Below, piece by piece: positions 1 through 10,236 of a stretch of DNA of 64,000 nt. The position numbers and the translations under genes are program-made. The DNA comes from Fibrobacter succinogenes. Its GTDB lineage: Bacteria; Fibrobacterota; Fibrobacteria; Fibrobacterales; Fibrobacteraceae. Under the pieces are notes generated by a model. It was not told the origin of the DNA. It did no database searches and was given only the letters and a program-made list of their open reading frames with translations. The stretch is from assembly GCA_902799745.1 (NCBI GenBank), contig CADCBQ010000002.1:62001-126000 (forward strand). Reading direction: 5' to 3'. Each line of letters begins with the position of its first letter. Within the stretch, counting starts at the first letter, position 1.

Positions 1-1
1 G

Positions 2-3000
2 GGTGACCAAATGCGTGAAGGTGCGTTTGAATTGACTATTGTAGACATGAATGGCCCTGAATTCAATGATAAGGTGAAATCTTACGACATTATAGAAAAT
101 GCTCCTAAGGATACTACTTTTGCAACGATTCCTATCAAGAATGTTGATGTCGCCGCAGCTGATATTGATAATTTCAAACTTATTGTTGATGGTAGTGACG
201 CGACTGCGGCAAAATCCTTATTCAACTTTGAATTGGAGAAGAAAGCTATCAAAAATTCTGATGTCTACGATACCGCTTATATTGTGATATCTGTTAAGAC
301 TGCTGATCTTAACTACGAAGAGTTGACGAAAACTTCTTTCAAGCTTACATTCCGTTTGGATGATAACGGAACTATTAGTGATTCTACGACTCGTACTATT
401 AATGTAATTGACGTGAACGAAAAGCCGGCTGTTTCTGATACTACGTTTAGCATTAAAGAAAACCCGAAGAAAAATGCTACTGTTGGTACTGTGAAGGCTA
501 CGGATCCTGATACCAAGAATCCTACGAAGTTCGGTCATTTGGAATATGTCTTGGTTGATACCTCTGTTCCGTTTAATGTGGGTTCCTCGACGGGTGTAAT
601 TACTGTTCGTGATTCTACAAAGTTGGATTACGAAGCGTTGAAAGATCAGGACTACAAGTTTACTTTTGATGTGAAAGTTAAAAACTGCGAACAGGCAAGT
701 AATGGTGCTTGGACGCTGAATTGCTTGGATACGATTTCTCAGGTCACTGTTAAGGTGCTTGATGTCAATGAACCTCCGCATATCGTTAATGATGGTCATG
801 ATCTCGAAGTGGATGAAAATACGCCGAGTGGTACTCTTGTTTTCGATGCGACTACGGGTGGTTCCGCTAAAATTGAAGTCGTTGATGTTGACGGTATTGA
901 CAATGCTTCGAAGCTGTCGGTTGAACTGGTGGGACTCGATAATGTGTCCGGCATGCCGACCGCAGAGAAATTGTTCAAAACACCGATTCATCCGACGGAA
1001 GATCCTGCTACCGGAAAAATGGTGTTGGTTGTTGCGGTTGATGCTGATAGCCTGCTGAATTATGAAGCCGTAAAACCTTATTATACCGTAAAACTGGTTG
1101 TGACGGATCACGATGGGGCTAAGGATTCTATTACAAAGAAAATCGTCATCAACGACGTTAACGAAGCTCCGGAAATCACGGGTGTTCGTGGCGAAAATGA
1201 CGGCCTTCCTGCTGATTCTGTTAGAAAGGAATTTACGCTGTACCCGAAGGAAAACTTGGGCAAGAATGCCTCGATTGGCGTTGTCCAGGCAAAGGATCCT
1301 GATACCAAGAACGCCGAGTACAGACATTTGGAATACAGAATTATTCCTGATGCATCTAATCCGGTTCCGTTCACAATGAAGGGTACTACGGACTCTACCA
1401 TCTATGTGAGCGATTCTACCAAGATGAATCACGAAGATGGTATCGTGTATACATTTAATGTGGAAACAGCCAACTGCCTGAAGAACGCATCGACGGGTAA
1501 GTATACGCAGTCTTGCTTGTATGACACTGCTTTGGTTACCGTGAAAATTCAGAATGTTCCGGAAGATCCGAAAATCCAGTGCTATACGGGCGATACGAAT
1601 TGTAATGGTCCGTATGATGTGAAGGAAAATACTGCTTTGAACACACTCGTTCATGCATTCCAGATTGTTGACCCGGATAAGGACCAGGCTAAAAACATGG
1701 ATTCCGTCTGGCTTGCAGACAGGAAGAGCGGTGGCAAGGCTGCAGACTATTTCAAGGCTGTCACTAGTGGTGATTCGTTGAAGATTGTTGTGAAGAGCGG
1801 TATCAACTATGAAACAATTAAAGACACGATTTACAATGTAAGAGTGACTATTAAGGATAAAGATGGCAAGACTGCTTACATTGACCGTACGATTAATATT
1901 GTTGATGTGAACGAAAAACCGGAATTTGTTAGCGCAGATACAACGATTTCTGTTAAGGAAAATACGCCTAACAAGACTGTTGTTGCTACGTTGCCGGCTT
2001 CTGACCCGGATACCAAGCATGTCAGGGAATTCGGTCACCTCGAATACTCTATCTTGACTGCTGATGTTCCGTTCGAAATGGATTCTAACAGGGTTAGGGT
2101 AACCGACGTCAAACGTTTGGATTATGAAGCTCTGCAGCCTACGGCTAAGTTCTCCTTCTATGTCCAGGTGGCAAACTGCGAACTGAATACTTCGACGAAC
2201 AAGTATACTGGCGCCTGCCTCTATGACACCGCCAAGGTGACGCTTTCTGTGACTGACGAACCTGAAAAGACGGAAATTATTCCTGACTGTAAGGGTGACA
2301 GCTGCACCGTATGCACTGGCCCGGATTGCCACGACATTGTGGATTCGCTCTGCAAGGGTCCGAATTGCACCGGTGTTCATACTCACGATTCTGTCTTGAC
2401 TCTGGCCGTAAAGGAAAATGTTCCGACTGGTTACAAGATTATCGACTACTTGGTTTCTGACGAAGACGTTGGAACTGGCCACAAGGATACGCTGGTTGCC
2501 TCCTTCAAGAATACAAATAAGTCTGGTGCTGACAGCCTGTTCAAGATTGCAATGGTAAAGGTTGGAGGCCAGTGGAGAGTCGTGGTATCCGTAAAGGATG
2601 GTAGCAAGCTCGACTACGAAAAGGTCAAGGACAAACATGCGATTACGATTTACGTTAGCGACCCTGACGATCCGGCCGGTATGGGAGACTCCATCCGTCG
2701 TATTATCGAGGTTGTCGACGTGAACGAAGCTCCGAGCGCAAAGGATGCCGACCTGAAACCCGAAGAAAACCTGCCGAAGGGTACTGTCATTGGTAAGCTT
2801 GATGTGACCGAACCGGATACTAAGCATGTCAAGGAATTTGGCCACTTGGAATACTCTATTATCGGTAAGGATAGCACATTTGCCTTTGTCATGGACTCCA
2901 ACGAGGTTAAGGTGAATGACCCGACCAAGATGGATTACGAATTGGCCGTTCATAAGTACGTGTTCAATGTCTTGATTTCGAACTGCGAATTGAGCGCTAC

Positions 3001-6000
3001 TTCGGGTAAGTACGATGGCGCCTGCCTCTATGATACCGCTAAGGTGACGGTTGATATTCAGGATGTCAACGAAAAGCCGAAGATTATCATTGACGGTCCT
3101 GTCCCGGATGGCGACGATGATTCCGATACGCTTTGCGTGGCTGTCTGCGATACCACAGACCGTGGCGTCAAGAGCAAGGATTCTATCCTTACCGTGGGTG
3201 TCAGGGAAAACCCCGACAATCCGAATGGTACGCAGAAGATTGTTACTCCGACGGGTAAGATCTTGTTCCAGTACCATGTTGCTGACGAGGATACCAACCA
3301 TGCTACTGGTGCTAAGGTAACTTGGTTCGATGCCGGTACGACAATTCCGAGTGTGAGCACGAAGGGTTCCGACCTCTTTACGATAGCTTACGATTCTGTA
3401 AAGCATGTGATTACGGTCCGTGTCAAGGATGAAAAGCTGCTTGACTACGAAACTCTTAGAAACGCTTCTTCTCGTGAAGATCCGGATCCGGAATATACGA
3501 TGGGTATTGTCGTGACCGACCCGAAGGGCATGGCCGATACGCTCTACCGTAAGATTCGCGTGACGGACGAAAACGAAAAGCCGCTCTTCGATGTCTGGCC
3601 GCTTGTTATTACCGAAAACAATCATATTAATGATTCTCTTGGTCACGTGGAACACCCGAGCGATATCGACTCTATGTCTAGGAATCCGGAATTGTATGAT
3701 AACGGCTTCAAGATGACGGGTGGTGATACTGCATTGTTCTGGCTCGACAAGGACTCTACGGACTTGATGCGTGTCATGATTCGCGCGAATGTCGTGCTTG
3801 ATTGCGAAAACGGTGACTATATCTGTGGTCAGGATTCCATGTACTGGGTGTACATGACCTATGGCGATACGACCCTCAAGACTGTCTATACAGACTTGAA
3901 GATTCCTGTCAAGCTGATTGACTTGAACGAAGATCCTGAAATCCTGACGGATACCATTGGCGTCGACGAAAATTCGCCGAAGGGTACCGTTGTCGATACC
4001 GTCAAGTGGTTTGATATTGACCGCTTCGATACCGTGATGACGTTCAAGATTGTGGACGATCCGATTGGCTGCTTCGATATCGATTCGAAGACTGGCGTTG
4101 TGACCGTCAGTGCGGACAAGTGCGTTGGCCTTGACCATGAAAAGTATCCGACGATCGACCTTGTGGTGTCTGTCACGGATATGGTGAACGTCAAGGATAC
4201 GAGCTTGATTTCTGGTGGCCCGAATACAGTCAAGAAGACGATCAAGGTGTATATCCATGACGTGAACGAACCGCCTTCTATTACGGACAAGACGGTCACG
4301 GTGAAGGAAGACACCAAGCCGGGTACGGTTATCGATACCGTGCGTGCAACCGATCCGGATAAGGAACCGAAGTTCCGCGACCTGACCTATACGCTGATCG
4401 GTGGCGATACGACCACGTTCAAGATCGACCCGAAGTCGGGCGCCTTGACTCTGATCGATTCCCTCGACTACGAAGCCAAGAACAGCTACTATGTAACTGT
4501 CCAGGTGGATGACGGTGAATTCGCTGATACCGCGAAGGTCAAGATCAACATTGGTAACATTGAAGAATGGACCAAGGTCAAGATTACGCAGGCAAGCACC
4601 GACAAGAAGACCTGGGAAGATCCTGAAACGATTTACACGAACCGTCCGGTGCGTGAAATCTGCTGGAACCAGGATGGCCTCGATACTTGCATGACGACAA
4701 ATATTGCCAAGGACTCTGTCGTGGTGATCAAGTGGAAGAACCCGACTAAGGACCACGCCGATTCTGACACGCTCCGCATCTACTTCAGCGATGCTGTTCC
4801 GTCGGTCACGGTTTCTGGCAAGAAGACTACGGTTAACGCAAGCAACGTGTTTACCATTGTGGAAGACATGGGCGATGCAGACACCAACATTTACGTGAAC
4901 AAGCCGAAGGATTCGATCTATGTGAACATCAAGGATCCTGCATCCAAGAAGGATACTTCGTTCGCTATCGAAGTTAGCCTTGAACCGGTTGACATTTCGC
5001 AGTCTACTCTCGACAAGGTGAAGAATATTGTCGACAGCAAGATTATGCTTGACGAAACTGGCAAGAAGGTTACCGAAACGGCTGTGAACAGCAATCAGAT
5101 CAAGTTCTCCTATAAGGAAATCGTTGGTCATGATACGGTTGAGGTCTCTTACATGACCGACAAGAATGAAAACCCGATCAAGGTTCCGGTGATTAACGAC
5201 AAGGGCAAGGTTGACTCTGTCGAAGTGATTACCGTGACCTACAAGACGAAGGTCGACGGCAAGGAAGTTGAAATTTCTTACGTGGCTGATGCCTTGACCG
5301 GTCAGGTCTTTGTGAAGGGTCCGTCTGGCGAACTTATGGAACAGGGCGCTTCTGCTGCACTGTACAACACTTCGAAGGACAGCAAGGATTCTACGAAGTC
5401 CAGCTCCAAGTCCAACAATGTCTCCGAAGGTATCTTCACGATTACCACGGGCGGCAAGGATGCTCTTGGAAACTACAGGACGATTTCTTACGCTGTTGAC
5501 AAGAAGGGCAACATGGTCAAGAACGCCGAAGGCGATATCGGTTACTCTGCAACGTACTCTTACGTGAACAAGTACGGCAACATTGCAACGGAATCGGTGT
5601 TCATCGTGCTTGACCAGGTGGGTCCGACGGTCGAAATTCTTTCGCCGGAACCGCTCGCCGTTATTCGTTCCAACTATGTGGTCGTGAAGTGGACTGTCAA
5701 CGGTATTGAACAGGATACCTTGACTCTGCAGGGCCTTGAAAAGGGTGCAAACGTGATCGTTCGCTTCTACCGCGACAAGGCTGGCAACGAAGCTTCTGAT
5801 ACCGTGTCTGTTTACATGAAGGACAGCAAGGATGTCGATATCGCCGTGGTTAAGCCGGTGACCAAGATCTCTAAGGATGACGTCGACGAATACTACGCGA
5901 TCAATCCGCCGAAGAAGGGACAGACCTTTGCTGTGAGCATCAAGAACCCGACTACCGAAGAAGAAGTTGAAACCTTGATCGGTGGCAGCTTCAAGACCAA

Positions 6001-6673
6001 GGAAGGTAGCGGCAAGGAACCGTATCCGGGTGCTTCTGGTTCCCAGCATTTGGGTCCGACGCTTGCCATGGATATCAAGTTGCCGGTGATTGTTCCGGGT
6101 GAAGGTACTGGCGTTAGCCAGGGTTCTGTAAGCGGTATGGCTACTTTGGATGACCTGGTTCTTCCGAACGGCAGAATCTCGAACATGGGTATCGGTGTCG
6201 ATACGGCCAAGCTCGACGAAAAGACGAAGAAGGAATATAAGGAATACTCTGTGCAGGAATTCGTGACGAAGTTCTGCGAAGACAATACCGAAATTCCGAC
6301 CGATCTGAGCCAGTTCAACCTGTACGATTCCAAGCTGCATGCACAGATTTGGGTCTACACCTCGCTGGGCAACTTCGTGGATTACTTCAGCTTCACTCAG
6401 GACCTGAACGATCCGAAGTATACCGACGAAGCTGGCGTGCTCAAGCTGTACTTTGAACAGAAACCGGATAAGGACGGCTTTGTGAAGGCTGACAACGGCA
6501 AACTGTACGCTACGGGCGCCTACGTCTACAAGGTCGAGGCTAGCTTGAAGAACAAGTTGCGTTGCTCGCTCCCGCCGTTCAATGGCGCAAATCCGAAGAT
6601 GAAGGGCGATGTCGTCAAGCATACGGACGAACTCCTGAAGTCCTTCGGTTACCGCCGTCCGCAAGTTAAGTAA
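2..6673 (+). CDS. Giant cadherin-repeat surface protein (5' truncated by window)
   Basis: The frame is open to the left window edge, so the ATG at 11 is probably internal and the N-terminus lies outside. From about residue 1 to 1515 the protein is a chain of roughly 12 cadherin-like domains. Each joint carries a DVNExP-type linker (near residues 133, 250, 381, 513, 632, 748, 902, 1017, 1185, 1304, 1417) and an acidic calcium-type DPDxD motif. Four domains share FGHLEY and a Cys pair ending in CLYDTA. A Cys-rich insert lies near 757-790 and a Ser/Lys linker near 1790. The last ~150 residues contain an LGNFVDYFSF...ATGAYVYKVEA stretch resembling a FlgD-type Ig domain. Cadherin domains normally mediate calcium-dependent adhesion, so a cell-surface role, possibly in fibre contact, is inferred. 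Strong terminator follows. Confidence 0.85.
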   Translation, partial: GDQMREGAFELTIVDMNGPEFNDKVKSYDIIENAPKDTTFATIPIKNVDVAAADIDNFKLIVDGSDATAAKSLFNFELEKKAIKNSDVYDTAYIVISVKTADLNYEELTKTSFKLTFRLDDNGTISDSTTRTINVIDVNEKPAVSDTTFSIKENPKKNATVGTVKATDPDTKNPTKFGHLEYVLVDTSVPFNVGSSTGVITVRDSTKLDYEALKDQDYKFTFDVKVKNCEQASNGAWTLNCLDTISQVTVKVLDVNEPPHIVNDGHDLEVDENTPSGTLVFDATTGGSAKIEVVDVDGIDNASKLSVELVGLDNVSGMPTAEKLFKTPIHPTEDPATGKMVLVVAVDADSLLNYEAVKPYYTVKLVVTDHDGAKDSITKKIVINDVNEAPEITGVRGENDGLPADSVRKEFTLYPKENLGKNASIGVVQAKDPDTKNAEYRHLEYRIIPDASNPVPFTMKGTTDSTIYVSDSTKMNHEDGIVYTFNVETANCLKNASTGKYTQSCLYDTALVTVKIQNVPEDPKIQCYTGDTNCNGPYDVKENTALNTLVHAFQIVDPDKDQAKNMDSVWLADRKSGGKAADYFKAVTSGDSLKIVVKSGINYETIKDTIYNVRVTIKDKDGKTAYIDRTINIVDVNEKPEFVSADTTISVKENTPNKTVVATLPASDPDTKHVREFGHLEYSILTADVPFEMDSNRVRVTDVKRLDYEALQPTAKFSFYVQVANCELNTSTNKYTGACLYDTAKVTLSVTDEPEKTEIIPDCKGDSCTVCTGPDCHDIVDSLCKGPNCTGVHTHDSVLTLAVKENVPTGYKIIDYLVSDEDVGTGHKDTLVASFKNTNKSGADSLFKIAMVKVGGQWRVVVSVKDGSKLDYEKVKDKHAITIYVSDPDDPAGMGDSIRRIIEVVDVNEAPSAKDADLKPEENLPKGTVIGKLDVTEPDTKHVKEFGHLEYSIIGKDSTFAFVMDSNEVKVNDPTKMDYELAVHKYVFNVLISNCELSATSGKYDGACLYDTAKVTVDIQDVNEKPKIIIDGPVPDGDDDSDTLCVAVCDTTDRGVKSKDSILTVGVRENPDNPNGTQKIVTPTGKILFQYHVADEDTNHATGAKVTWFDAGTTIPSVSTKGSDLFTIAYDSVKHVITVRVKDEKLLDYETLRNASSREDPDPEYTMGIVVTDPKGMADTLYRKIRVTDENEKPLFDVWPLVITENNHINDSLGHVEHPSDIDSMSRNPELYDNGFKMTGGDTALFWLDKDSTDLMRVMIRANVVLDCENGDYICGQDSMYWVYMTYGDTTLKTVYTDLKIPVKLIDLNEDPEILTDTIGVDENSPKGTVVDTVKWFDIDRFDTVMTFKIVDDPIGCFDIDSKTGVVTVSADKCVGLDHEKYPTIDLVVSVTDMVNVKDTSLISGGPNTVKKTIKVYIHDVNEPPSITDKTVTVKEDTKPGTVIDTVRATDPDKEPKFRDLTYTLIGGDTTTFKIDPKSGALTLIDSLDYEAKNSYYVTVQVDDGEFADTAKVKINIGNIEEWTKVKITQASTDKKTWEDPETIYTNRPVREICWNQDGLDTCMTTNIAKDSVVVIKWKNPTKDHADSDTLRIYFSDAVPSVTVSGKKTTVNASNVFTIVEDMGDADTNIYVNKPKDSIYVNIKDPASKKDTSFAIEVSLEPVDISQSTLDKVKNIVDSKIMLDETGKKVTETAVNSNQIKFSYKEIVGHDTVEVSYMTDKNENPIKVPVINDKGKVDSVEVITVTYKTKVDGKEVEISYVADALTGQVFVKGPSGELMEQGASAALYNTSKDSKDSTKSSSKSNNVSEGIFTITTGGKDALGNYRTISYAVDKKGNMVKNAEGDIGYSATYSYVNKYGNIATESVFIVLDQVGPTVEILSPEPLAVIRSNYVVVKWTVNGIEQDTLTLQGLEKGANVIVRFYRDKAGNEASDTVSVYMKDSKDVDIAVVKPVTKISKDDVDEYYAINPPKKGQTFAVSIKNPTTEEEVETLIGGSFKTKEGSGKEPYPGASGSQHLGPTLAMDIKLPVIVPGEGTGVSQGSVSGMATLDDLVLPNGRISNMGIGVDTAKLDEKTKKEYKEYSVQEFVTKFCEDNTEIPTDLSQFNLYDSKLHAQIWVYTSLGNFVDYFSFTQDLNDPKYTDEAGVLKLYFEQKPDKDGFVKADNGKLYATGAYVYKVEASLKNKLRCSLPPFNGANPKMKGDVVKHTDELLKSFGYRRPQVK

Positions 6674-6695
6674 CGAAATTTAAACTATGAGATTT

Positions 6696-6727
6696 AACCC
6701 CGGCCCAGCCGGGGTTTTCTGTTTTTT
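6696..6727 (+). terminator. Rho-independent terminator after cadherin gene
   Basis: A perfect 9-bp stem (AACCCCGGC / GCCGGGGTT) with a CCA loop is followed by a T-rich tail (TTCTGTTTTTT). It starts 23 nt after the TAA stop at 6671-6673. Confidence 0.9.
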
Positions 6728-6774
6728 ACACTTGAAAAGTGTATCTTTTACCCCATAAATTCTAGGTATTTGAC

Positions 6775-9700
6775 ATGGAAAAACATCAAGGTTCTTTCGC
6801 TTTTTACGGGGTCGTTTTTACGCAAGTTGCTGCGACCACGGCCCTGGTTGCTCTCATGGAATTGGTGCTGAATCGCCTGCATTTGTTTGATTCATGCGAC
6901 AGTTCGTTCGTAGTGTTACACCTGCTGATTCTTTTGCCGTGCATTTTGCTGGTGACCCCTGCGGGTTATTTTTCGGACAAGTACCCTAAGGAACGTGTGT
7001 TGCGTATTGCGTCGCTGTTGCTGTTGCCCGCCGTGGGCGTGTTTGGTATGGCGGCGTATGTTGGAAGTATGACGCTAGTGTTTGCGGCTGCGGCCCTTTT
7101 CTTTGTTCTGCAGGCCGTTGTGTCGCCGGCAAAGAGTGGCTACCTCAAGGAACTGGTGGGTGTGCGCATGCTTGCAAATGGGGCGGGCTGGTTTAGCATT
7201 GTGACCTTTGTGAGCTTGCTTGTTGCTGCTGCGGCAACGGCGGTGGCTTTTGAACAGATTGCTCCGCAGACGCTGGACTTTGCCCACTTGATGCAGGGTG
7301 TTCTTCCGATTATTGCTGGCATTGCGGCTGTTGAACTCTTGGGTGTGGTGTTTGCGTTTATGTTGCCCTCGATTGGCGCCTACGATGCCGAAATGCGATT
7401 CCCGTGGAACCGCTACTACAACTTCGCTTTTACGCGCCGCAAGTTCAAGAAGGCTTGGAAAAACCGTGCGCTCCGCCAGTCGATTATCGGCCTTTCGATG
7501 TTCTGGGTCATGATATTCTTGCTGTTGTTCATTGTGCAAGAAATGTTCGGCTCGGGTTCGCTGTTCAATAAGGATTTAAAGGCGAACTATGCCATTGTCG
7601 GTACGATTCTTGGCCTGGTGGTCGGATTCTACTACGCCAAACGCATGTCCAAGGCCTTTATCGAAATGGGACTTATTCCGCTCGGCTCTGCCGGTGCCGC
7701 CGCTTTGATTTTGATTATTCCGTTTATTCCGCGCCCCTACAATGCGATTGCGTTTGCCTTGCTCGGTTTTTGCGGTGGTCTTTATGCGCTTCCGATGTTT
7801 GCAATGCTCCTGTACAACACCAAGCCGCGTTCGGCGGGTCACGTGCTTTCGATAAGCAATGCGGTGCAGAATGTTTGCATTATCGCCTTTGACTTGCTCC
7901 TGATTGTTGCGCTCAAGTACCTGAACTTTGGGCGCATGGACCTGTTCTTTATTCTGGGAATTTTCTGTCTTGCCGGTACGGTGTGGGCGCTTTGGGCGAT
8001 GCCGCATACGCTGCTTCGCCAGTTGCTGCGATCGGCACTTTCGATTCATTACAAGTTCCTGGTGTCGGGCGTGCAGAACATTCCATGGGAAGGCCCGGTG
8101 CTGTTGGTGGGTAACCACATTTCGTACATTGACTGGGCGCTGATCCAGATGGCAAGCCCGAGACCGATGCGCTTTGTGATTACGCGTAGGCCTTATGAAA
8201 AGTGGTATGTGCGTCTGCTGCTTTCGCAGATGAAGACTATTAACCTGGATATTTCGAATCCGGGGCCTGCAATGGAAAAGGCGCGCCATGCGCTCTTGCG
8301 TGGTGAAGCGGTGGTGATGTTCCCCGAAAACGCGATGACTCCGACTGGTAACATGAACCGCTTTAGGCTTGACTATTCGCCGGCGATTCGCGATGTGCCC
8401 AAGGTAAAACTTTTGCCGTTCTATGTGCAAGGCCTGTGGGGAAGTTCCTATTCCATGGCCGATGCGGGCTTTAAGGACCTGGTGCATTCGGGCGGACGTA
8501 TTGTGACGGTTGCTTTTGGTGACGAACTCCCGCTTGAAGCGAACCCCGTGATGATCAAGCGTGCGGTGCAGGAACTTTCGATTACCGCTTGGGAAACCTA
8601 CATCCGTAAGCTGCGCCCGGTGGCTTCTGCCTGGATCCGTACGGCAAAGAAGGTGGGGAGTGGTCCCTCGGTTTATAGCCCCGACGGTAAGCATTTGTCG
8701 GCACATACGCTTACGACGGCGGTGCTTTCGTTTGCAAAGGTTATCGATAAATTAACAGTCGGCGAAAAGCAGGTGGGTGTTTTGATTCCGCCTTCGGGCC
8801 CGGGCATTATTGCAAACATGGCATGCCTTGTGCGCGGCAAGACGGTTTACAACCTGAACTACACCAATACGCCTGAAACCATGGACTATTGCTGTGGTGT
8901 AGCCGAAGTCAAGAGCATTATTACGGCGAAGGTCTTTGTCGAAAAGTTGAAGCAGAAGGGCATCAACATGGACATTCTGCTTTCGAAGTACAAAGTGTAC
9001 TATATGGAAGACCTGAAGGAAATGATTCCGAAGAGTACCTTGATTCTCAACTTCTTGAGAGTGCTCGTGCTGCCGGCTTGGTACCTGGAACTGCGCTTCT
9101 TTAAGAAGGTGACGCTCGACGATGTGGCGACGGTGATCTTTAGCTCCGGTTCCGAAGGTAGGCCGAAGGGTGTGGAACTCACACATTACAACTTGATGGG
9201 TAACATCAAGCAGTGCGAAAGCGTGTTGAACCCCTGTCAGGATGACGTGTTCCTCGGTTCGCTCCCGCTGTTCCATGCGTTCGGTTTCTCGATTACGACC
9301 ATGCTCTGCCTTGTCGAAGGCGTGCCGGTGGCGACTTGCCCCGACCCGACCGATGCAAAGCTCGTGTCGCGCATTTGTGCTCAGTTCAAGGTGTCGTTCA
9401 TGGTGGCGACGGGTACGTTCTTGCGCATGTGGGGCGTGAACCGTGCCGTTCACCCGCTCATGTTCTCGCATGTGCGCCGCATTTACGCCGGCGCCGAAAA
9501 GATTCGCGAAGACGTGCGCCAGCTTTACCGCACCAAGTTCAAGCTCGAAATCTTTGAAGGCTTTGGCTGTACCGAAACGACTCCCGTGGCGGCCGTAAAT
9601 ACCAAGGACGCCCTGATGGATGACTACAAGACCGTGCTGGTAGGTAACAAGCCGGGTACCGTGGGTGCTCCGCTGCCGGGTACGCAGTTTCGCATCGTGG

Positions 9701-10227
9701 ACCCTGACACCATGGAAGAGCTGCCCATTGGCGAAGATGGCTTGATCTTGATCGGTGGTGCCCAGATTATGAAGGGCTACCTCAAGAACCCCGAAAAGAC
9801 GGCACAGGCGATTGCAATCATTAATGGTCGCCGTTGGTACAAGACGGGCGACAAGGGCCATGTGGACGAAGATGGCTACCTGACGATTGTTGACCGCTAC
9901 AGCCGCTTTGCAAAGCTCGGCGGTGAAATGGTGAGCTTGGGCTCGGTGGACTTCAAGATTTCGGAAACGCCGTACTTTGAAGGCGTGGACCACTTTACGG
10001 TGGCCGTGCCCGATGGATCCAAGGGCGAAAAGATTGCGCTCCTGTTTGCAGGCGATATTTCCGAAGACGAAGCCAAGGATCGGCTTAAGCAGGTGGGGCT
10101 TCCGCCGCTCATGCAGCCGTCTTATGTGCTCAAGCTCGACGATTTGCCGAAGCTTGGCTCGGGCAAGTGCGATTTCCAGACCGGCAAGAAGATTGCCATG
10201 GAACGACTCGGTCTTAAAAACGAATAG
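6775..10227 (+). CDS. aas: LplT-like MFS + PlsC-like acyltransferase + acyl-ACP synthetase fusion (Aas type)
   Basis: An 1150-residue membrane enzyme with three parts. Residues 1-410 are a polytopic MFS-like domain similar to the lysophospholipid flippase LplT. Residues 430-630 are a glycerophospholipid acyltransferase with the HxxxxD motif (NHISYID, about 447-453) and a VMFPEN block (about 515). Residues 650-1150 are an AMP-forming acyl ligase with the SSGSEGRPKG P-loop (about 790) and YKTGD (about 1022). In enterobacteria LplT and Aas are separate neighbours that import and re-acylate lysophosphatidylethanolamine; here the whole pathway is one polypeptide in the inner membrane. It precedes the eIF1-like gene by 9 nt, so the two are probably co-transcribed. 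The substrate is inferred from family knowledge. Confidence 0.88.
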   Translation: MEKHQGSFAFYGVVFTQVAATTALVALMELVLNRLHLFDSCDSSFVVLHLLILLPCILLVTPAGYFSDKYPKERVLRIASLLLLPAVGVFGMAAYVGSMTLVFAAAALFFVLQAVVSPAKSGYLKELVGVRMLANGAGWFSIVTFVSLLVAAAATAVAFEQIAPQTLDFAHLMQGVLPIIAGIAAVELLGVVFAFMLPSIGAYDAEMRFPWNRYYNFAFTRRKFKKAWKNRALRQSIIGLSMFWVMIFLLLFIVQEMFGSGSLFNKDLKANYAIVGTILGLVVGFYYAKRMSKAFIEMGLIPLGSAGAAALILIIPFIPRPYNAIAFALLGFCGGLYALPMFAMLLYNTKPRSAGHVLSISNAVQNVCIIAFDLLLIVALKYLNFGRMDLFFILGIFCLAGTVWALWAMPHTLLRQLLRSALSIHYKFLVSGVQNIPWEGPVLLVGNHISYIDWALIQMASPRPMRFVITRRPYEKWYVRLLLSQMKTINLDISNPGPAMEKARHALLRGEAVVMFPENAMTPTGNMNRFRLDYSPAIRDVPKVKLLPFYVQGLWGSSYSMADAGFKDLVHSGGRIVTVAFGDELPLEANPVMIKRAVQELSITAWETYIRKLRPVASAWIRTAKKVGSGPSVYSPDGKHLSAHTLTTAVLSFAKVIDKLTVGEKQVGVLIPPSGPGIIANMACLVRGKTVYNLNYTNTPETMDYCCGVAEVKSIITAKVFVEKLKQKGINMDILLSKYKVYYMEDLKEMIPKSTLILNFLRVLVLPAWYLELRFFKKVTLDDVATVIFSSGSEGRPKGVELTHYNLMGNIKQCESVLNPCQDDVFLGSLPLFHAFGFSITTMLCLVEGVPVATCPDPTDAKLVSRICAQFKVSFMVATGTFLRMWGVNRAVHPLMFSHVRRIYAGAEKIREDVRQLYRTKFKLEIFEGFGCTETTPVAAVNTKDALMDDYKTVLVGNKPGTVGAPLPGTQFRIVDPDTMEELPIGEDGLILIGGAQIMKGYLKNPEKTAQAIAIINGRRWYKTGDKGHVDEDGYLTIVDRYSRFAKLGGEMVSLGSVDFKISETPYFEGVDHFTVAVPDGSKGEKIALLFAGDISEDEAKDRLKQVGLPPLMQPSYVLKLDDLPKLGSGKCDFQTGKKIAMERLGLKNE

Positions 10228-10236
10228 AGGTTGATC

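Noticed and set aside
218-6664. A 2148-codon open frame on the minus strand opposite the cadherin gene
   Set aside because: It mirrors the plus-strand codon bias, has no coherent domains, and the plus frame shows clear cadherin motifs.
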